This document shows, one piece after another, positions 25,191-34,366 of a DNA stretch of 64,000 bases. Source of the DNA: an uncultured Lactobacillus sp. (GTDB taxonomy: Bacteria > Bacillota > Bacilli > Lactobacillales > Lactobacillaceae). Position 1 is the first letter of the stretch. Each line of letters begins with the position of its first letter. The notes under the pieces are model-generated. The model ran no database searches. It was given only the letters and a program-made list of their open reading frames with translations, and was not told where the DNA came from. The stretch spans positions 62,001-126,000 of the forward strand of contig CALNAJ010000027.1 of NCBI GenBank assembly GCA_937874695.1, written 5' to 3'. Both the position numbers and the translations under genes were made by a program.

Positions 25191-25829
25191 ATGGGGATGA
25201 ATCAATTTTTACAGAGCTTGAGTGATCTGGAAACGATTGACCGGGCACCGGGCTATTTTAAATTTGAGCAACATTCTGTGGCGGCTCATTCGTTTAAGGT
25301 GGCGGAGGTTGCCCAATTTCTCGGTGACGTTGAGGAACAGGCGGGTCACCAAGTAGACTGGCGGTTACTCTACGAAAAGTCTTTGAATCACGATTACACG
25401 GAGCGGTTCATTGGCGACATCAAGACGCCCGTGAAGTATGCCACGCCACAGTTGCGCCAAATGTTGGCCGACGTGGAGTCTTCGCTGACGGCCAATTTTA
25501 TTGAAAATGAAATTCCCAAGCAGTTTCAAGCGGCCTATACGCGGCGCTTAGGCGAGGGCAAGGATGATACTTTGGAGGGGCAGATCCTTTCGGTGGCCGA
25601 CAAGGTGGACCTGCTCTATGAATCATTCGGTGAGATTCAAAAGGGCAATCCGGAACCCGTCTTTACTGAAATCTACCGGGAAAGTTTAACGACGATTTTG
25701 AAATTTAAGCAGATGGCGTGCGTACAGTATTTTTTGGCAGAAGTCTTGCCAGAAATGTTAGCAGCGGACTTTAGTGATCGCCAGAAGCTGGCCACGTTGA
25801 CAGATAATTTGTTGAAGCAGGGAGATTAA
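25191..25829 (+). CDS. YfbR-like HD-domain phosphohydrolase
   Basis: The 212-residue protein resembles YfbR-type HD hydrolases, which act on deoxynucleoside monophosphates. The order of conserved elements fits: HSVAAHSFKVAEVA near residue 30, the HD pair in NHDYTERFIGDIKTPVKYA (about 68-86), and a distal metal ligand in VADKVDLLYE. GAGGAGTG precedes the ATG by 7 bases. Substrate is unproven. The next gene starts 2 bases after its stop, so the two form a small operon. Confidence 0.75.
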   Translation: MGMNQFLQSLSDLETIDRAPGYFKFEQHSVAAHSFKVAEVAQFLGDVEEQAGHQVDWRLLYEKSLNHDYTERFIGDIKTPVKYATPQLRQMLADVESSLTANFIENEIPKQFQAAYTRRLGEGKDDTLEGQILSVADKVDLLYESFGEIQKGNPEPVFTEIYRESLTTILKFKQMACVQYFLAEVLPEMLAADFSDRQKLATLTDNLLKQGD

Positions 25830-25831
25830 GC

Positions 25832-26353
25832 ATGAAATTAGCTGAAGTTTGGAACCAAATGATTACAGGAGCAACGGTGCGGCCGCTGACCCACGATGAT
25901 GACGATTTAATTTATAAGTTTCAGGCAGCCCATCCCGATTATTTTAACCACTTTCAGGATCATCCGGTAACTCGGAACGAAGCGATTCAGGATGTGACCG
26001 ATGTTCCCATGAATGCTCTGCCAGATCAGAAAGCCTACTTGGGAATTTTTAAGGATGATCAACTGGTGGTTTTGGTGGATCTGATTATTGATTACCCACT
26101 ACCTAGCCTGGTTTGGCTGGGAATGTGGATGACCGACAAGCAGTTAACGACCGAGCAAGCGGCAGATTATTATCATAGTTTGGTGGCCACGTTGCGAGCA
26201 GCTGGGGCCGTTCAATTACAACTCAGCGTCTTTATGGGCGACCGGCAAATGAAGCAGTTCTGGGAAAGCCAACAACTTCAGCCGATTCATACCACGACGG
26301 TCATTCGTGGGGAACGGGCAGCTAATGTGACCATTTATCAGGATAAGTTCTGA
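25832..26353 (+). CDS. GNAT-family N-acetyltransferase-like protein
   Basis: The 173-residue protein has the general GNAT layout: an N-terminal strand with VRPLTHDDDDLIYKF, central strands (KAYLGIFKDDQLVVLVDLII), and a C-terminal helix-strand (MKQFWESQQLQPIHT). The acetyl-CoA loop is not a clear Q/RxxGxG/A, so the assignment is moderate and the substrate unknown. It follows the HD hydrolase with a 2-base gap and is followed by a terminator. Confidence 0.6.
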   Translation: MKLAEVWNQMITGATVRPLTHDDDDLIYKFQAAHPDYFNHFQDHPVTRNEAIQDVTDVPMNALPDQKAYLGIFKDDQLVVLVDLIIDYPLPSLVWLGMWMTDKQLTTEQAADYYHSLVATLRAAGAVQLQLSVFMGDRQMKQFWESQQLQPIHTTTVIRGERAANVTIYQDKF

Positions 26354-26372
26354 GCATAGAACGTGAAACTGG

Positions 26373-26398
26373 CGAAAGTATGTTCGGTATGGTAAAAT
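26373..26398 (+). promoter_or_regulatory. LexA-like box overlapping an extended -10 promoter
   Basis: CGAAAGTATGTTCG (26373-26386) differs by one base from the Gram-positive SOS box CGAAC-N4-GTTCG. It lies just upstream of TGG plus TAAAAT (26390-26398), an extended -10. A terminator hairpin follows within 11 bases, 180 bp before uvrB. Confidence 0.4.
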
Positions 26399-26408
26399 AT
26401 TTGAGCAT

Positions 26409-26438
26409 GATGGGAAACGGATTGTTTCCCATCTTTTC
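26409..26438 (+). terminator. terminator upstream of uvrB
   Basis: GATGGGAAAC (26409-26418) pairs perfectly with GTTTCCCATC (26424-26433), followed by TTTTCT. It serves the HD/GNAT pair and would also stop any transcript from the SOS-like promoter. Confidence 0.85.
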
Positions 26439-26557
26439 TGATGATTAAAAATATTTTTCCGCAGTAAAACGCTGGTGTCATAGGTCTTTGGAACTTTTGA
26501 ACACTGACCATCATTATGGCTGTTAAGCAGTTTTTTGGTGACGAACAGGCGACCTTT

Positions 26558-26587
26558 TTGAGCGGTAGTTTTACGACGGTTTAAAGT
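26558..26587 (+). promoter_or_regulatory. possible uvrB promoter
   Basis: TTGAGC (26558-26563), 18 bases, TAAAGT (26582-26587), about 30 bases before the uvrB ATG. Confidence 0.3.
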
Positions 26588-26617
26588 AAACTAGAGATTT
26601 GGTAGGGAGGTTATGCC

Positions 26618-28624
26618 ATGATTGATCGACAATCGGACCGTAAGTTTGACTTGGTTTCAAAGTACCAGCCCACGGGTGACCAGCCAGAGGCAATTGCGCA
26701 GCTGACTAAGGGACTCAATGAGCACGAGAAGGCACAGATTCTACTGGGAGCTACTGGGACCGGGAAGACGTTTACGATTTCCAATGTGATTAAGAATGTG
26801 AACAAGCCGACGTTGGTCTTGTCTCACAACAAAACGTTGGCTGGTCAGCTTTACGGGGAATTCAAGGAGTTCTTCCCCAACAATGCGGTGGAATACTTCG
26901 TTAGTTATTATGACTATTATCAACCGGAAGCTTACGTGCCTTCGAGTGATACTTACATTGAAAAGGATTCGTCAATCAACGATGAAATCGATAAGCTCCG
27001 GCACTCGGCAACGAGCTCGCTGCTGGAACGCAACGATGTCATCGTCGTGGCTTCCGTCTCCTCCATCTTCGGTTTAGGGGACCCCACCGAATACAAGAAT
27101 CATGTGGTTTCATTGCGCGTGGGTCAAGAGATCGAGCGGGATGCGTTACTCCGCAAATTAGTGAACATTCAATTTGAACGTAATGATTATGATTTCCAAC
27201 GGGGCCGGTTCCGGGTCCACGGTGACGTGGTCGAAATCTTCCCGGCGTCACGTGACGACCGGGCACTGCGGGTCGAGTTCTTTGGCGATGAGATCGACCG
27301 GATTCGTGAAGTCGACTCACTGACTGGCGAAATCGTGGCCGACCGCGAACATGTGGCTATCTTCCCAGCGACCCACTTTATGACGAACGACGACATCATG
27401 GCTAAGGCCACGGCGGGCATCGAAGGGGAAATGAAGGACCGCGTTGCCGAGCTGGAAGGTCAGAGTAAGTTACTGGAGGCCCAACGGCTCAAGCAACGGA
27501 CGACCTATGATCTGGAAATGATGCGTGAGATGGGCTACACCAGCGGGATTGAAAACTATTCGCGTTGGATGGACGGTCGTAAGGCCGGCGAACCACCATA
27601 CACGCTGTTAGATTTCTTCCCCAAGGATTTTCTACTCGTGGTCGATGAATCTCACGTGACCATGCCACAGGTTCGCGGGATGTATAATGGGGACCGCGCG
27701 CGGAAACAACAACTGGTCGACTATGGTTTCCGGTTGCCAAGTGCGCTGGATAACCGGCCACTTAAGTTAGCTGAAGTTGAACAACATATCAATCAGGTGA
27801 TCTACATGTCCGCAACACCTGGTGACTACGAGCACGAACAGACTGACCATGTCGTTCAACAGATCATTCGGCCAACGGGGTTGCTCGATCCGACAATCGA
27901 TGTTCGGCCAATCATGGGCCAGATGGATGATCTCGTGGGTGAAATCAACAAACGGGTCGAAGCCAATGAGCGGACGTTCGTGACGACACTGACCAAGAAG
28001 ATGTCGGAAGATTTGACCGACTACCTGAAAGACTTGGGTATCAAAGTGGCTTATCTACATTCCGACATCAAGACGCTGGAACGGACGCAGATCATGCGTG
28101 ACCTTCGTCTGGGTAAGTATGACGTTTTAGTCGGTATCAACCTGTTGCGTGAAGGAATCGATATTCCTGAAGTTTCTCTGGTGGCTATTTTGGATGCCGA
28201 TAAGGAAGGGTTCCTGCGTAACGAACGGTCGTTGATTCAGACGATTGGTCGGGCGGCCCGGAACTCTCATGGGTCAGTTATTATGTATGCTGATTCCGTG
28301 ACGGCATCGATGCAGGCCGCAATGGACGAGACTGCCCGTCGGCGGAATGTGCAGATTGCTTACAACAAGAAGCATGGCATTACCCCAACAACGATTATTA
28401 AACCAATCCGTGACTTGATTGCGGTAACGAAAAAGAATGATCATGAGGGCGAAAAGGATGACTTCGTTTCGAGTGACTTTGAAGATATGTCCAAGGACGA
28501 CCAACGCAAGTTAATCTCCCGGTTGGAAGACGAGATGCGTGCTGCTGCTAAGAAGCTGGACTTTGAACAGGCCGCTTCACTGCGGGATACCGTCATGGAT
28601 ATGAAGACCGAGATCGGAGATTAG
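26618..28624 (+). CDS. uvrB: excinuclease ABC subunit B
   Basis: UvrB verifies DNA lesions in nucleotide excision repair, handed over by UvrA, and then recruits UvrC. The 668-residue protein has Walker A LGATGTGKTF, the damage-binding beta-hairpin region (YYDYYQPEAYVPSSDTYIEK), DESHVT, the QTIGRAARN motif VI, and a C-terminal UVR domain (LISRLEDEMRAAAKKLDFEQ) for UvrC contact. GGGAGG precedes the ATG. uvrA follows 21 bases downstream as an operon. Confidence 0.98.
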   Translation: MIDRQSDRKFDLVSKYQPTGDQPEAIAQLTKGLNEHEKAQILLGATGTGKTFTISNVIKNVNKPTLVLSHNKTLAGQLYGEFKEFFPNNAVEYFVSYYDYYQPEAYVPSSDTYIEKDSSINDEIDKLRHSATSSLLERNDVIVVASVSSIFGLGDPTEYKNHVVSLRVGQEIERDALLRKLVNIQFERNDYDFQRGRFRVHGDVVEIFPASRDDRALRVEFFGDEIDRIREVDSLTGEIVADREHVAIFPATHFMTNDDIMAKATAGIEGEMKDRVAELEGQSKLLEAQRLKQRTTYDLEMMREMGYTSGIENYSRWMDGRKAGEPPYTLLDFFPKDFLLVVDESHVTMPQVRGMYNGDRARKQQLVDYGFRLPSALDNRPLKLAEVEQHINQVIYMSATPGDYEHEQTDHVVQQIIRPTGLLDPTIDVRPIMGQMDDLVGEINKRVEANERTFVTTLTKKMSEDLTDYLKDLGIKVAYLHSDIKTLERTQIMRDLRLGKYDVLVGINLLREGIDIPEVSLVAILDADKEGFLRNERSLIQTIGRAARNSHGSVIMYADSVTASMQAAMDETARRRNVQIAYNKKHGITPTTIIKPIRDLIAVTKKNDHEGEKDDFVSSDFEDMSKDDQRKLISRLEDEMRAAAKKLDFEQAASLRDTVMDMKTEIGD

Positions 28625-28645
28625 GTCGAGTAAGGAGAATGTTAA

Positions 28646-31495
28646 GTGTTAAACGATAAAATCGTGATTCATGGTGCCAGAGCGCATAATTTAAAGGACA
28701 TTGACGTCACTATTCCAAAAAATAAATTGGTCGTTATCAGTGGCTTGTCCGGTTCAGGGAAGAGTTCCCTGGCCTTTGATACGTTGTACGCTGAAGGCCA
28801 ACGTCGCTATGTGGAAAGTCTGTCGTCATACGCACGCCAATTCTTAGGACAAATGGATAAGCCGGATGTGGACTCTATCGACGGGCTCAGTCCAGCTATT
28901 TCAATCGACCAAAAGACCACCTCAAAGAACCCCCGGTCAACGGTGGGAACTGTGACTGAAATCAACGACTACCTGCGGCTACTATGGGCGCGGGTCGGGA
29001 CCCCTATCTGTCCTAACGATGGCACAGAGATTACTAGCCAAAGCGTTGAACAGATGGTGGACCAGGTTCTTAATCTGCCTGAGCGGACGAAGCTCCAGAT
29101 TTTGTCACCCATCGTGCGGGCCAAAAAAGGCCAACACAAGAAGATTTTTGAAAAGATTCGGCGTGAAGGCTTCGTACGTGTCAGAGTCGATGGGGACATT
29201 ATGGATTTGGACGATGTTCCCGAATTAAATAAGAATCAAAATCATGATATTGCGATTGTGATCGACCGTATCGTGGTGAAGGCAGGTATCCGTTCACGGC
29301 TATTTGATTCCTTTGAAGCCGCTTTGCGATTGAGTGGTGGGTATGCGATTGCTGACGTGATCGGTGGAGAACCACTAGTTTTCTCCGAACACTATGCTTG
29401 TCCCGTCTGTGGTTTTACAGTGGGCGAGTTGGAACCACGCCTGTTCTCCTTTAATGCGCCATTTGGGGCTTGCCCGGACTGTGATGGGTTAGGGGTCAAG
29501 CTGGAAGTCGACTTAGACCTCGTCGTTCCTGACAAGACGAAGACGCTGCGTGAAGGGGCTTTAGCTCCCTGGAATCCAATCAGTTCGCAATACTACCCAG
29601 CCTTGCTGGAACAGGCTTGTGACGCCTTTGATGTGGACTTGGATACACCATTTAAGGACTTATCGAAGGCTGACCAACAGCTTGTCCTTTACGGATCTGA
29701 CGGTAAGGAATTTCATTTTCACTACGAAAATGACTTTGGTGGTGTGCGTGATGTTGATGTGGCCTTTGAAGGGGTCGTTCCTAACGTGGACCGCCGCTAC
29801 AAGGAAACCAACAGTGACTTTACTCGCGATGTGATGCGTAAGTACATGGCCGAACTGACCTGCCAGACGTGTCACGGCTACCGGTTAAACCGGCAAGCCC
29901 TCAGTGTGCAGATCAATCACCAACACATTGGTGCCGTATCTGATTTGCCCGTTGATAAGGAATTGTCCTTCTTCAAGGACCTGACCTTTGGCGAACAGAA
30001 CCAAGTGATCGCCCAACCAATCCTAAAGGAAATTCGGGACCGGCTGACCTTCTTACGGAACGTGGGCCTGGACTACCTGACATTGAGTCGGTCTGCGCGG
30101 ACCTTGTCCGGTGGGGAAGCCCAACGAATTCGGCTAGCTACGCAGATTGGGTCTAACCTGTCTGGGGTGCTGTATATCTTAGATGAACCGTCAATCGGGC
30201 TGCATCAGCGGGACAACGACCGGCTGATTGCCTCTCTGAAGCAAATGCGCGATCTCGGGAATACCCTGATTGTGGTGGAACATGATGAAGACACCATGCG
30301 GGCCGCCGATTACATCGTGGATATTGGTCCGGGTGCCGGCGAGAACGGGGGCCACGTGATGGCCGCCGGAACACCTAAGCAGGTCATGCGTTCACGCAAG
30401 TCGTTGACCGGCCAGTATCTGGCAGGGAAACGCTATATTCCAGTGCCACTGGAACGGCGGACCGGTAACGGGAAGACGATTCGCGTGACCGGTGCTGCCG
30501 AGAATAACCTGAAGGATATCACGGTTGATTTTCCACTGGGCGAATTCGTTGTGGTGACCGGCGTTTCCGGCTCTGGGAAGTCCACGCTGGTTAATACGAT
30601 TTTAAAGCGGGCATTGGCTCAGAAGTTGAATCGTAATTCTGAAAAGCCAGGGAAATATAAGAGTATTGCTGGTGTGAAGAATATTGAACGACTGGTTGAT
30701 ATTGACCAGAGTCCAATTGGCAGAACGCCACGGAGTAATCCAGCCACGTATACCGGGGTCTTTGATGACGTGCGGGCCCTATTTGCCCAGACGAATGACG
30801 CCAAGCTCAGAGGATACCAGAAGGGCCGCTTTAGCTTTAACACCAAGGGCGGTCGTTGTGAGGCTTGTCATGGGGATGGGATTTTAAAGATCGAAATGAA
30901 TTTCCTGCCGGACGTCTACGTGCCATGTGAAGTCTGTCATGGGACGCGGTACAACTCCGAAACATTGGAAGTTGAATACAAGGGGAAGAACATTGCCGAC
31001 GTGCTAGACATGACGGTCAGTGAAGCCCTGAAGTTCTTCGAAGCCATTCCTAAGATTACGCGGAAGCTCCAAACGATTCAGGACGTTGGTTTGGGCTACG
31101 TTAAGTTGGGCCAACCTGCGACGACTTTGTCTGGTGGGGAAGCCCAACGGATGAAGTTGGCTTCCGAACTGCACAAGCAACAGAACGGGAAGAACTTCTA
31201 TATTTTGGATGAACCAACTACTGGGTTGCACACCGATGATATCAAACGGTTATTGACGGTACTGCATCGCTTGGTGGATAAGGGGAATACGGTCTTGGTC
31301 ATCGAGCATAATCTCGATGTGATCAAGACGGCGGACCACTTGATTGACCTCGGTCCTGAGGGTGGGGAAGCTGGCGGAAACGTCGTGGCTACCGGGACAC
31401 CTGAAGAACTAGCTGAAGTAACGAACAGTTATACGGGTCAGTACCTGAAGCCCGTTTTGGAACGAGATAAGGCCAGAACGGAAGAGGATGCTTAA
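28646..31495 (+). CDS. uvrA: excinuclease ABC subunit A
   Basis: UvrA is the dimeric ATPase that finds DNA damage. The 949-residue protein has two ABC modules (ISGLSGSGKSSLAFD near residue 32 and VTGVSGSGKSTLVNT near 645), both signature segments (TLSGGEAQRIRLA, TLSGGEAQRMKLA) and the zinc-binding cysteines (CPVC/CPDC and CEACHG/CEVCHG). The GTG start at 28646 is 8 bases from AAGGAG and is followed at once by LNDKIVIHGARAHNL, the normal UvrA N-terminus. Confidence 0.98.
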   Translation: MLNDKIVIHGARAHNLKDIDVTIPKNKLVVISGLSGSGKSSLAFDTLYAEGQRRYVESLSSYARQFLGQMDKPDVDSIDGLSPAISIDQKTTSKNPRSTVGTVTEINDYLRLLWARVGTPICPNDGTEITSQSVEQMVDQVLNLPERTKLQILSPIVRAKKGQHKKIFEKIRREGFVRVRVDGDIMDLDDVPELNKNQNHDIAIVIDRIVVKAGIRSRLFDSFEAALRLSGGYAIADVIGGEPLVFSEHYACPVCGFTVGELEPRLFSFNAPFGACPDCDGLGVKLEVDLDLVVPDKTKTLREGALAPWNPISSQYYPALLEQACDAFDVDLDTPFKDLSKADQQLVLYGSDGKEFHFHYENDFGGVRDVDVAFEGVVPNVDRRYKETNSDFTRDVMRKYMAELTCQTCHGYRLNRQALSVQINHQHIGAVSDLPVDKELSFFKDLTFGEQNQVIAQPILKEIRDRLTFLRNVGLDYLTLSRSARTLSGGEAQRIRLATQIGSNLSGVLYILDEPSIGLHQRDNDRLIASLKQMRDLGNTLIVVEHDEDTMRAADYIVDIGPGAGENGGHVMAAGTPKQVMRSRKSLTGQYLAGKRYIPVPLERRTGNGKTIRVTGAAENNLKDITVDFPLGEFVVVTGVSGSGKSTLVNTILKRALAQKLNRNSEKPGKYKSIAGVKNIERLVDIDQSPIGRTPRSNPATYTGVFDDVRALFAQTNDAKLRGYQKGRFSFNTKGGRCEACHGDGILKIEMNFLPDVYVPCEVCHGTRYNSETLEVEYKGKNIADVLDMTVSEALKFFEAIPKITRKLQTIQDVGLGYVKLGQPATTLSGGEAQRMKLASELHKQQNGKNFYILDEPTTGLHTDDIKRLLTVLHRLVDKGNTVLVIEHNLDVIKTADHLIDLGPEGGEAGGNVVATGTPEELAEVTNSYTGQYLKPVLERDKARTEEDA

Positions 31496-31521
31496 CACTA
31501 GCGTTACCAAATTGTAAATTA

Positions 31522-31562
31522 GGGCGTTGAGACTGCTACATGGCGGTTTCAACGCCTATTTT
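31522..31562 (+). terminator. terminator of uvrBA
   Basis: GGCGTTGA (31523-31530) pairs with TCAACGCC (31549-31556), with an inner ACTGC/GCGGT pairing, followed by TATTTT. Confidence 0.75.
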
Positions 31563-31574
31563 AGTTAAGTGAAC

Positions 31575-31630
31575 TTGTTTACCTTGCCGAAAACCAGTAC
31601 AATAGTTGGAAACCGGTCAACACTTGACCG
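31575..31630 (+). promoter_or_regulatory. promoter of DUF308 gene with operator-like palindrome
   Basis: TTGTTT (31575-31580), 17 bases, TACAAT (31598-31603). Just past the expected start site lies CGGTCAA-CAC-TTGACCG (31614-31630), a perfect 7-bp inverted repeat well placed for a repressor. Confidence 0.55.
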
Positions 31631-31652
31631 AAGTTGTGAGGAGATACAGACA

Positions 31653-32195
31653 ATGTTTAATTTGAATCGTACCCGTTGGGGCTTTGACTGGAGCGAATTT
31701 ATTCTCGGCATTTTATTCCTAGTTGCTGCGTTTGGACTTTTCCGCTCACCTAAAATTGGTTTAACTGGATTGGCCATTATCTTCGCCATTATGGCGTTGC
31801 TGAGTGGGATGACAACGATTGCCGGTTACAGCAAGCTTCACGAGGCAACCGGGTTTCGAGCCAACTTTGCGTTAGTTTTAGGAATTTTGGATATTCTGAT
31901 TGCGGTGGTGTTCTTCTTCGATATGAACAGTGCTATCGTGACGTTGGGCTACCTATTCGCCCTGTGGTTTATCGTTGATTCGTTAGAACGTTTACTGGTT
32001 GCCAGTCACCTGCGAAGCTTTGGCGGCGTTTTCTTCTGGTTGTCGATCATCTTTGATGTCTTGGCCCTGGTCGTGGGCATCATGTTGTTCGTTCATCCCG
32101 TTGTGGCAGCTTTGTCGCTGAACGGCCTGATTGCTATCTTCTTCGCTATCTTTGGGATCAATGCCATCTGGATTTCCATTGCCCGTAGCCGGTAA
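31653..32195 (+). CDS. DUF308/HdeD-like membrane protein
   Basis: The 180-residue protein has six hydrophobic segments in three pairs, a short basic N-terminus (MFNLNRTRWGFDW) and the glycine-rich loops seen in HdeD/DUF308 proteins. Members are linked to acid or envelope stress in other bacteria, but no biochemical role is established. The ATG at 31653 has GAGGAGA 8 bases upstream; the frame is open further upstream but that part covers the promoter. It is a single-gene unit with its own promoter and terminator. Confidence 0.75.
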   Translation: MFNLNRTRWGFDWSEFILGILFLVAAFGLFRSPKIGLTGLAIIFAIMALLSGMTTIAGYSKLHEATGFRANFALVLGILDILIAVVFFFDMNSAIVTLGYLFALWFIVDSLERLLVASHLRSFGGVFFWLSIIFDVLALVVGIMLFVHPVVAALSLNGLIAIFFAIFGINAIWISIARSR

Positions 32196-32241
32196 AGAAT
32201 CAGTGTTGCCTGAAAAAATCAGTCTTAAATAGAACTCAGAG

Positions 32242-32283
32242 CAGTCATCTTGACCGAGTAAGGTTGGGGGTGGCTGTTTTTTT
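32242..32283 (+). terminator. terminator of DUF308 gene
   Basis: CAGTCATC (32242-32249) pairs with GGTGGCTG (32269-32276) using two G-U pairs, followed by seven T. Confidence 0.7.
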
Positions 32284-32312
32284 GAAGCGTCCGACTGAGA
32301 AATTCCGAAAGT

Positions 32313-32354
32313 TTAGCGTGATCATTTTGCAGTTAGGCCGGGTAATCACGCTAA
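32313..32354. repeat. 10-bp inverted repeat upstream of rapZ
   Basis: TTAGCGTGAT (32313-32322) and ATCACGCTAA (32345-32354) are perfect inverted copies with a 22-base spacer and no T-run. It may be an operator pair or a hairpin. An extended -10 (TGT plus TATACT, 32422-32430) for rapZ follows. Confidence 0.4.
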
Positions 32355-32467
32355 GTTAGCACCAACGCAAGCACTCTTTTTCGTAATTTAAGGGAATTGT
32401 TAGGAAAAGACACGCCCGGTGTGTTATACTGCTTAAAGACGTTTTTAAAAGAAGCTGGAGGAGAGCC

Positions 32468-33352
32468 ATGACAAATGAAATCCATTTAGTCATCATAACT
32501 GGGATGAGTGGCGCCGGGAAGACCGTCGCCATGCAGAGCTTTGAAGATTTGGGGTATTTCTGTATTGATAATATGCCGCCTTCGTTACTCCCCAAGTTTT
32601 GGGATTTGGTCCGTGAATCTGGCAAACTTTCAAAGATTGCCCTGGTTATCGATTTACGGTCCCGGGCATTTTACGATGAAATCGTCAAGATGCTGAACGA
32701 CGTGGCGGTCCACGGGACTATGAACGCACAAGTCTTGTTCCTGGATGCCTCTGATGAAGAGCTGGTTTCTCGCTATAAGGAGACCCGACGTTCCCACCCA
32801 CTGGCCAGAAATGGTCGCGTTATGGAAGGAATTCAACGCGAACGGCGCTTGCTGTCGCCAATTCGACAGGCAGCACAGTTGGTCATTGACACCACGTCCT
32901 TGAGTCCCCGTAAGTTGCGGGAAGAAATCTTCCACAACTACGAGACCGAGTCCGCGCAGGTCTTTCACATTGAGGTCATGTCATTTGGTTTTAAATACGG
33001 GCTACCCATTGATGCTGATATCGTCATGGATGTCCGCTTCCTGCCCAATCCGTACTACATTCCGGCGTTACGGAATCTAACGGGGAAGGATCAGGAAGTT
33101 TACGACTACGTCATGGCGCAGCCACAAACCGAAGAATTTTACGAACAGTTTATCAAGCTCCTCACGACTATCGTGCCGGGCTATAAAAAAGAAGGTAAGG
33201 CCAACCTTACCATCGCCATCGGGTGTACGGGCGGGCAACATCGTTCCGTCGCCTTGGCAACGCGCATCGGTCAGGCACTGGGCAACACGTATCCAGTCCA
33301 CATGACCCATCGCGACATTGAGAAGCGAAAGGAGTCCGCTAACCGATCATGA
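32468..33352 (+). CDS. rapZ: RapZ/YvcJ nucleotide-binding protein
   Basis: The 294-residue protein has the P-loop GMSGAGKTVAMQ and the RapZ opening FEDLGYFCIDNMPPSLLP, plus the C-terminal block IGCTGGQHRSVALA. In E. coli RapZ guides decay of a small RNA for glucosamine-6-phosphate synthase; in Bacillus YvcJ binds nucleotides and affects competence. It is the first gene of the conserved rapZ-yvcK-whiA operon and overlaps yvcK by ATGA. GGAGGAG precedes the start. Confidence 0.96.
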   Translation: MTNEIHLVIITGMSGAGKTVAMQSFEDLGYFCIDNMPPSLLPKFWDLVRESGKLSKIALVIDLRSRAFYDEIVKMLNDVAVHGTMNAQVLFLDASDEELVSRYKETRRSHPLARNGRVMEGIQRERRLLSPIRQAAQLVIDTTSLSPRKLREEIFHNYETESAQVFHIEVMSFGFKYGLPIDADIVMDVRFLPNPYYIPALRNLTGKDQEVYDYVMAQPQTEEFYEQFIKLLTTIVPGYKKEGKANLTIAIGCTGGQHRSVALATRIGQALGNTYPVHMTHRDIEKRKESANRS

Positions 33353-34362
33353 GAGATCCATTGCGTACCCGCCGGCCCAAGATTGTGGTCATTGGCGGGG
33401 GGACTGGCTTGCCAGTCATCTTAGGTAATCTGCGCGACCGCGATGTTGACATTACCGCGGTGGTTACGGTTGCCGATGACGGGGGTTCTTCAGGTATCAT
33501 TCGGCATTACGTTAATGTGGTGCCGCCTGGAGATATTCGAAACGTCATGGTGGCGCTTGCCGAAGTTCCGGACATTTATAAGGATTTATTTCAATACCGA
33601 TTTGAAACGACTGATGATTTCTTTGCTGGCCACGCCATTGGAAACCTAATCATTGCCGCCTTGTCGGAAATGCGGGGCGGTATTTTTGATGCTGTCCAAG
33701 AACTTTCCCAACTGATGCGGGTCAACGGCCACATCTATCCGGCCGCAAACGAGCCTCTAGAGTTGCACGCGCAGTTCGCCGATGGCAGTACGTTGCGTGG
33801 AGAGTCTGAAATCACTGCGGCGCACAAACTGATCAAACGGGTGTGGGTGGAAACCAGTGACCACCACGACCAACCGCACGCGGTGCAACAGGTGATCGAT
33901 GCCATCATGGATGCCGATCAGATTGTGCTGGGTCCTGGGAGTTTATTTACCAGTATTCTCCCCAACCTGATGATTGAGAGTGTGGGTAAAGCCGTGAAGG
34001 AAAGCCCAGCGGAAGTCGTCTACATCTGCAATATTATGACGCAGAAGGGTGAAACCGAAAACTTTACTGATGCCGATCACGTTCGCGTTTTGAACCAGCA
34101 TTTAAACGAAAACTTTATTGATACCGTACTGGTCAACACGCGTAAAGTGCCTGACCAGTACATTGATTATCAGCGCTGGGATGAAATGTCTCAGCCAGTG
34201 CGTCATGATTTCCAGGGGCTCCGTGATCAGGGGTGTCGGGTCATCTCGACGGACTTTCTCGAACTACGCGATAACGGGGCTTTTCACAACGGGCAAGAGG
34301 TCGTTCACGAACTCTTGAACCTGATTGGCCAGCCGCGTTATCGGATGAAACGGAGGCTTTAA
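33349..34362 (+). CDS. yvcK: YvcK/GlmR, gluconeogenesis and cell-wall metabolism factor
   Basis: The 337-residue protein of the CofD/YvcK family has VIGGGTGLPVILGNLR and VADDGGSSGIIR near the N-terminus. YvcK (also called GlmR or MgfK) binds UDP-GlcNAc and stimulates its synthesis when cells grow on non-glycolytic carbon sources. It overlaps the rapZ stop, and whiA starts 4 bases after it. Length and motifs are normal. Confidence 0.95.
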   Translation: MRDPLRTRRPKIVVIGGGTGLPVILGNLRDRDVDITAVVTVADDGGSSGIIRHYVNVVPPGDIRNVMVALAEVPDIYKDLFQYRFETTDDFFAGHAIGNLIIAALSEMRGGIFDAVQELSQLMRVNGHIYPAANEPLELHAQFADGSTLRGESEITAAHKLIKRVWVETSDHHDQPHAVQQVIDAIMDADQIVLGPGSLFTSILPNLMIESVGKAVKESPAEVVYICNIMTQKGETENFTDADHVRVLNQHLNENFIDTVLVNTRKVPDQYIDYQRWDEMSQPVRHDFQGLRDQGCRVISTDFLELRDNGAFHNGQEVVHELLNLIGQPRYRMKRRL

Positions 34363-34366
34363 CGAA

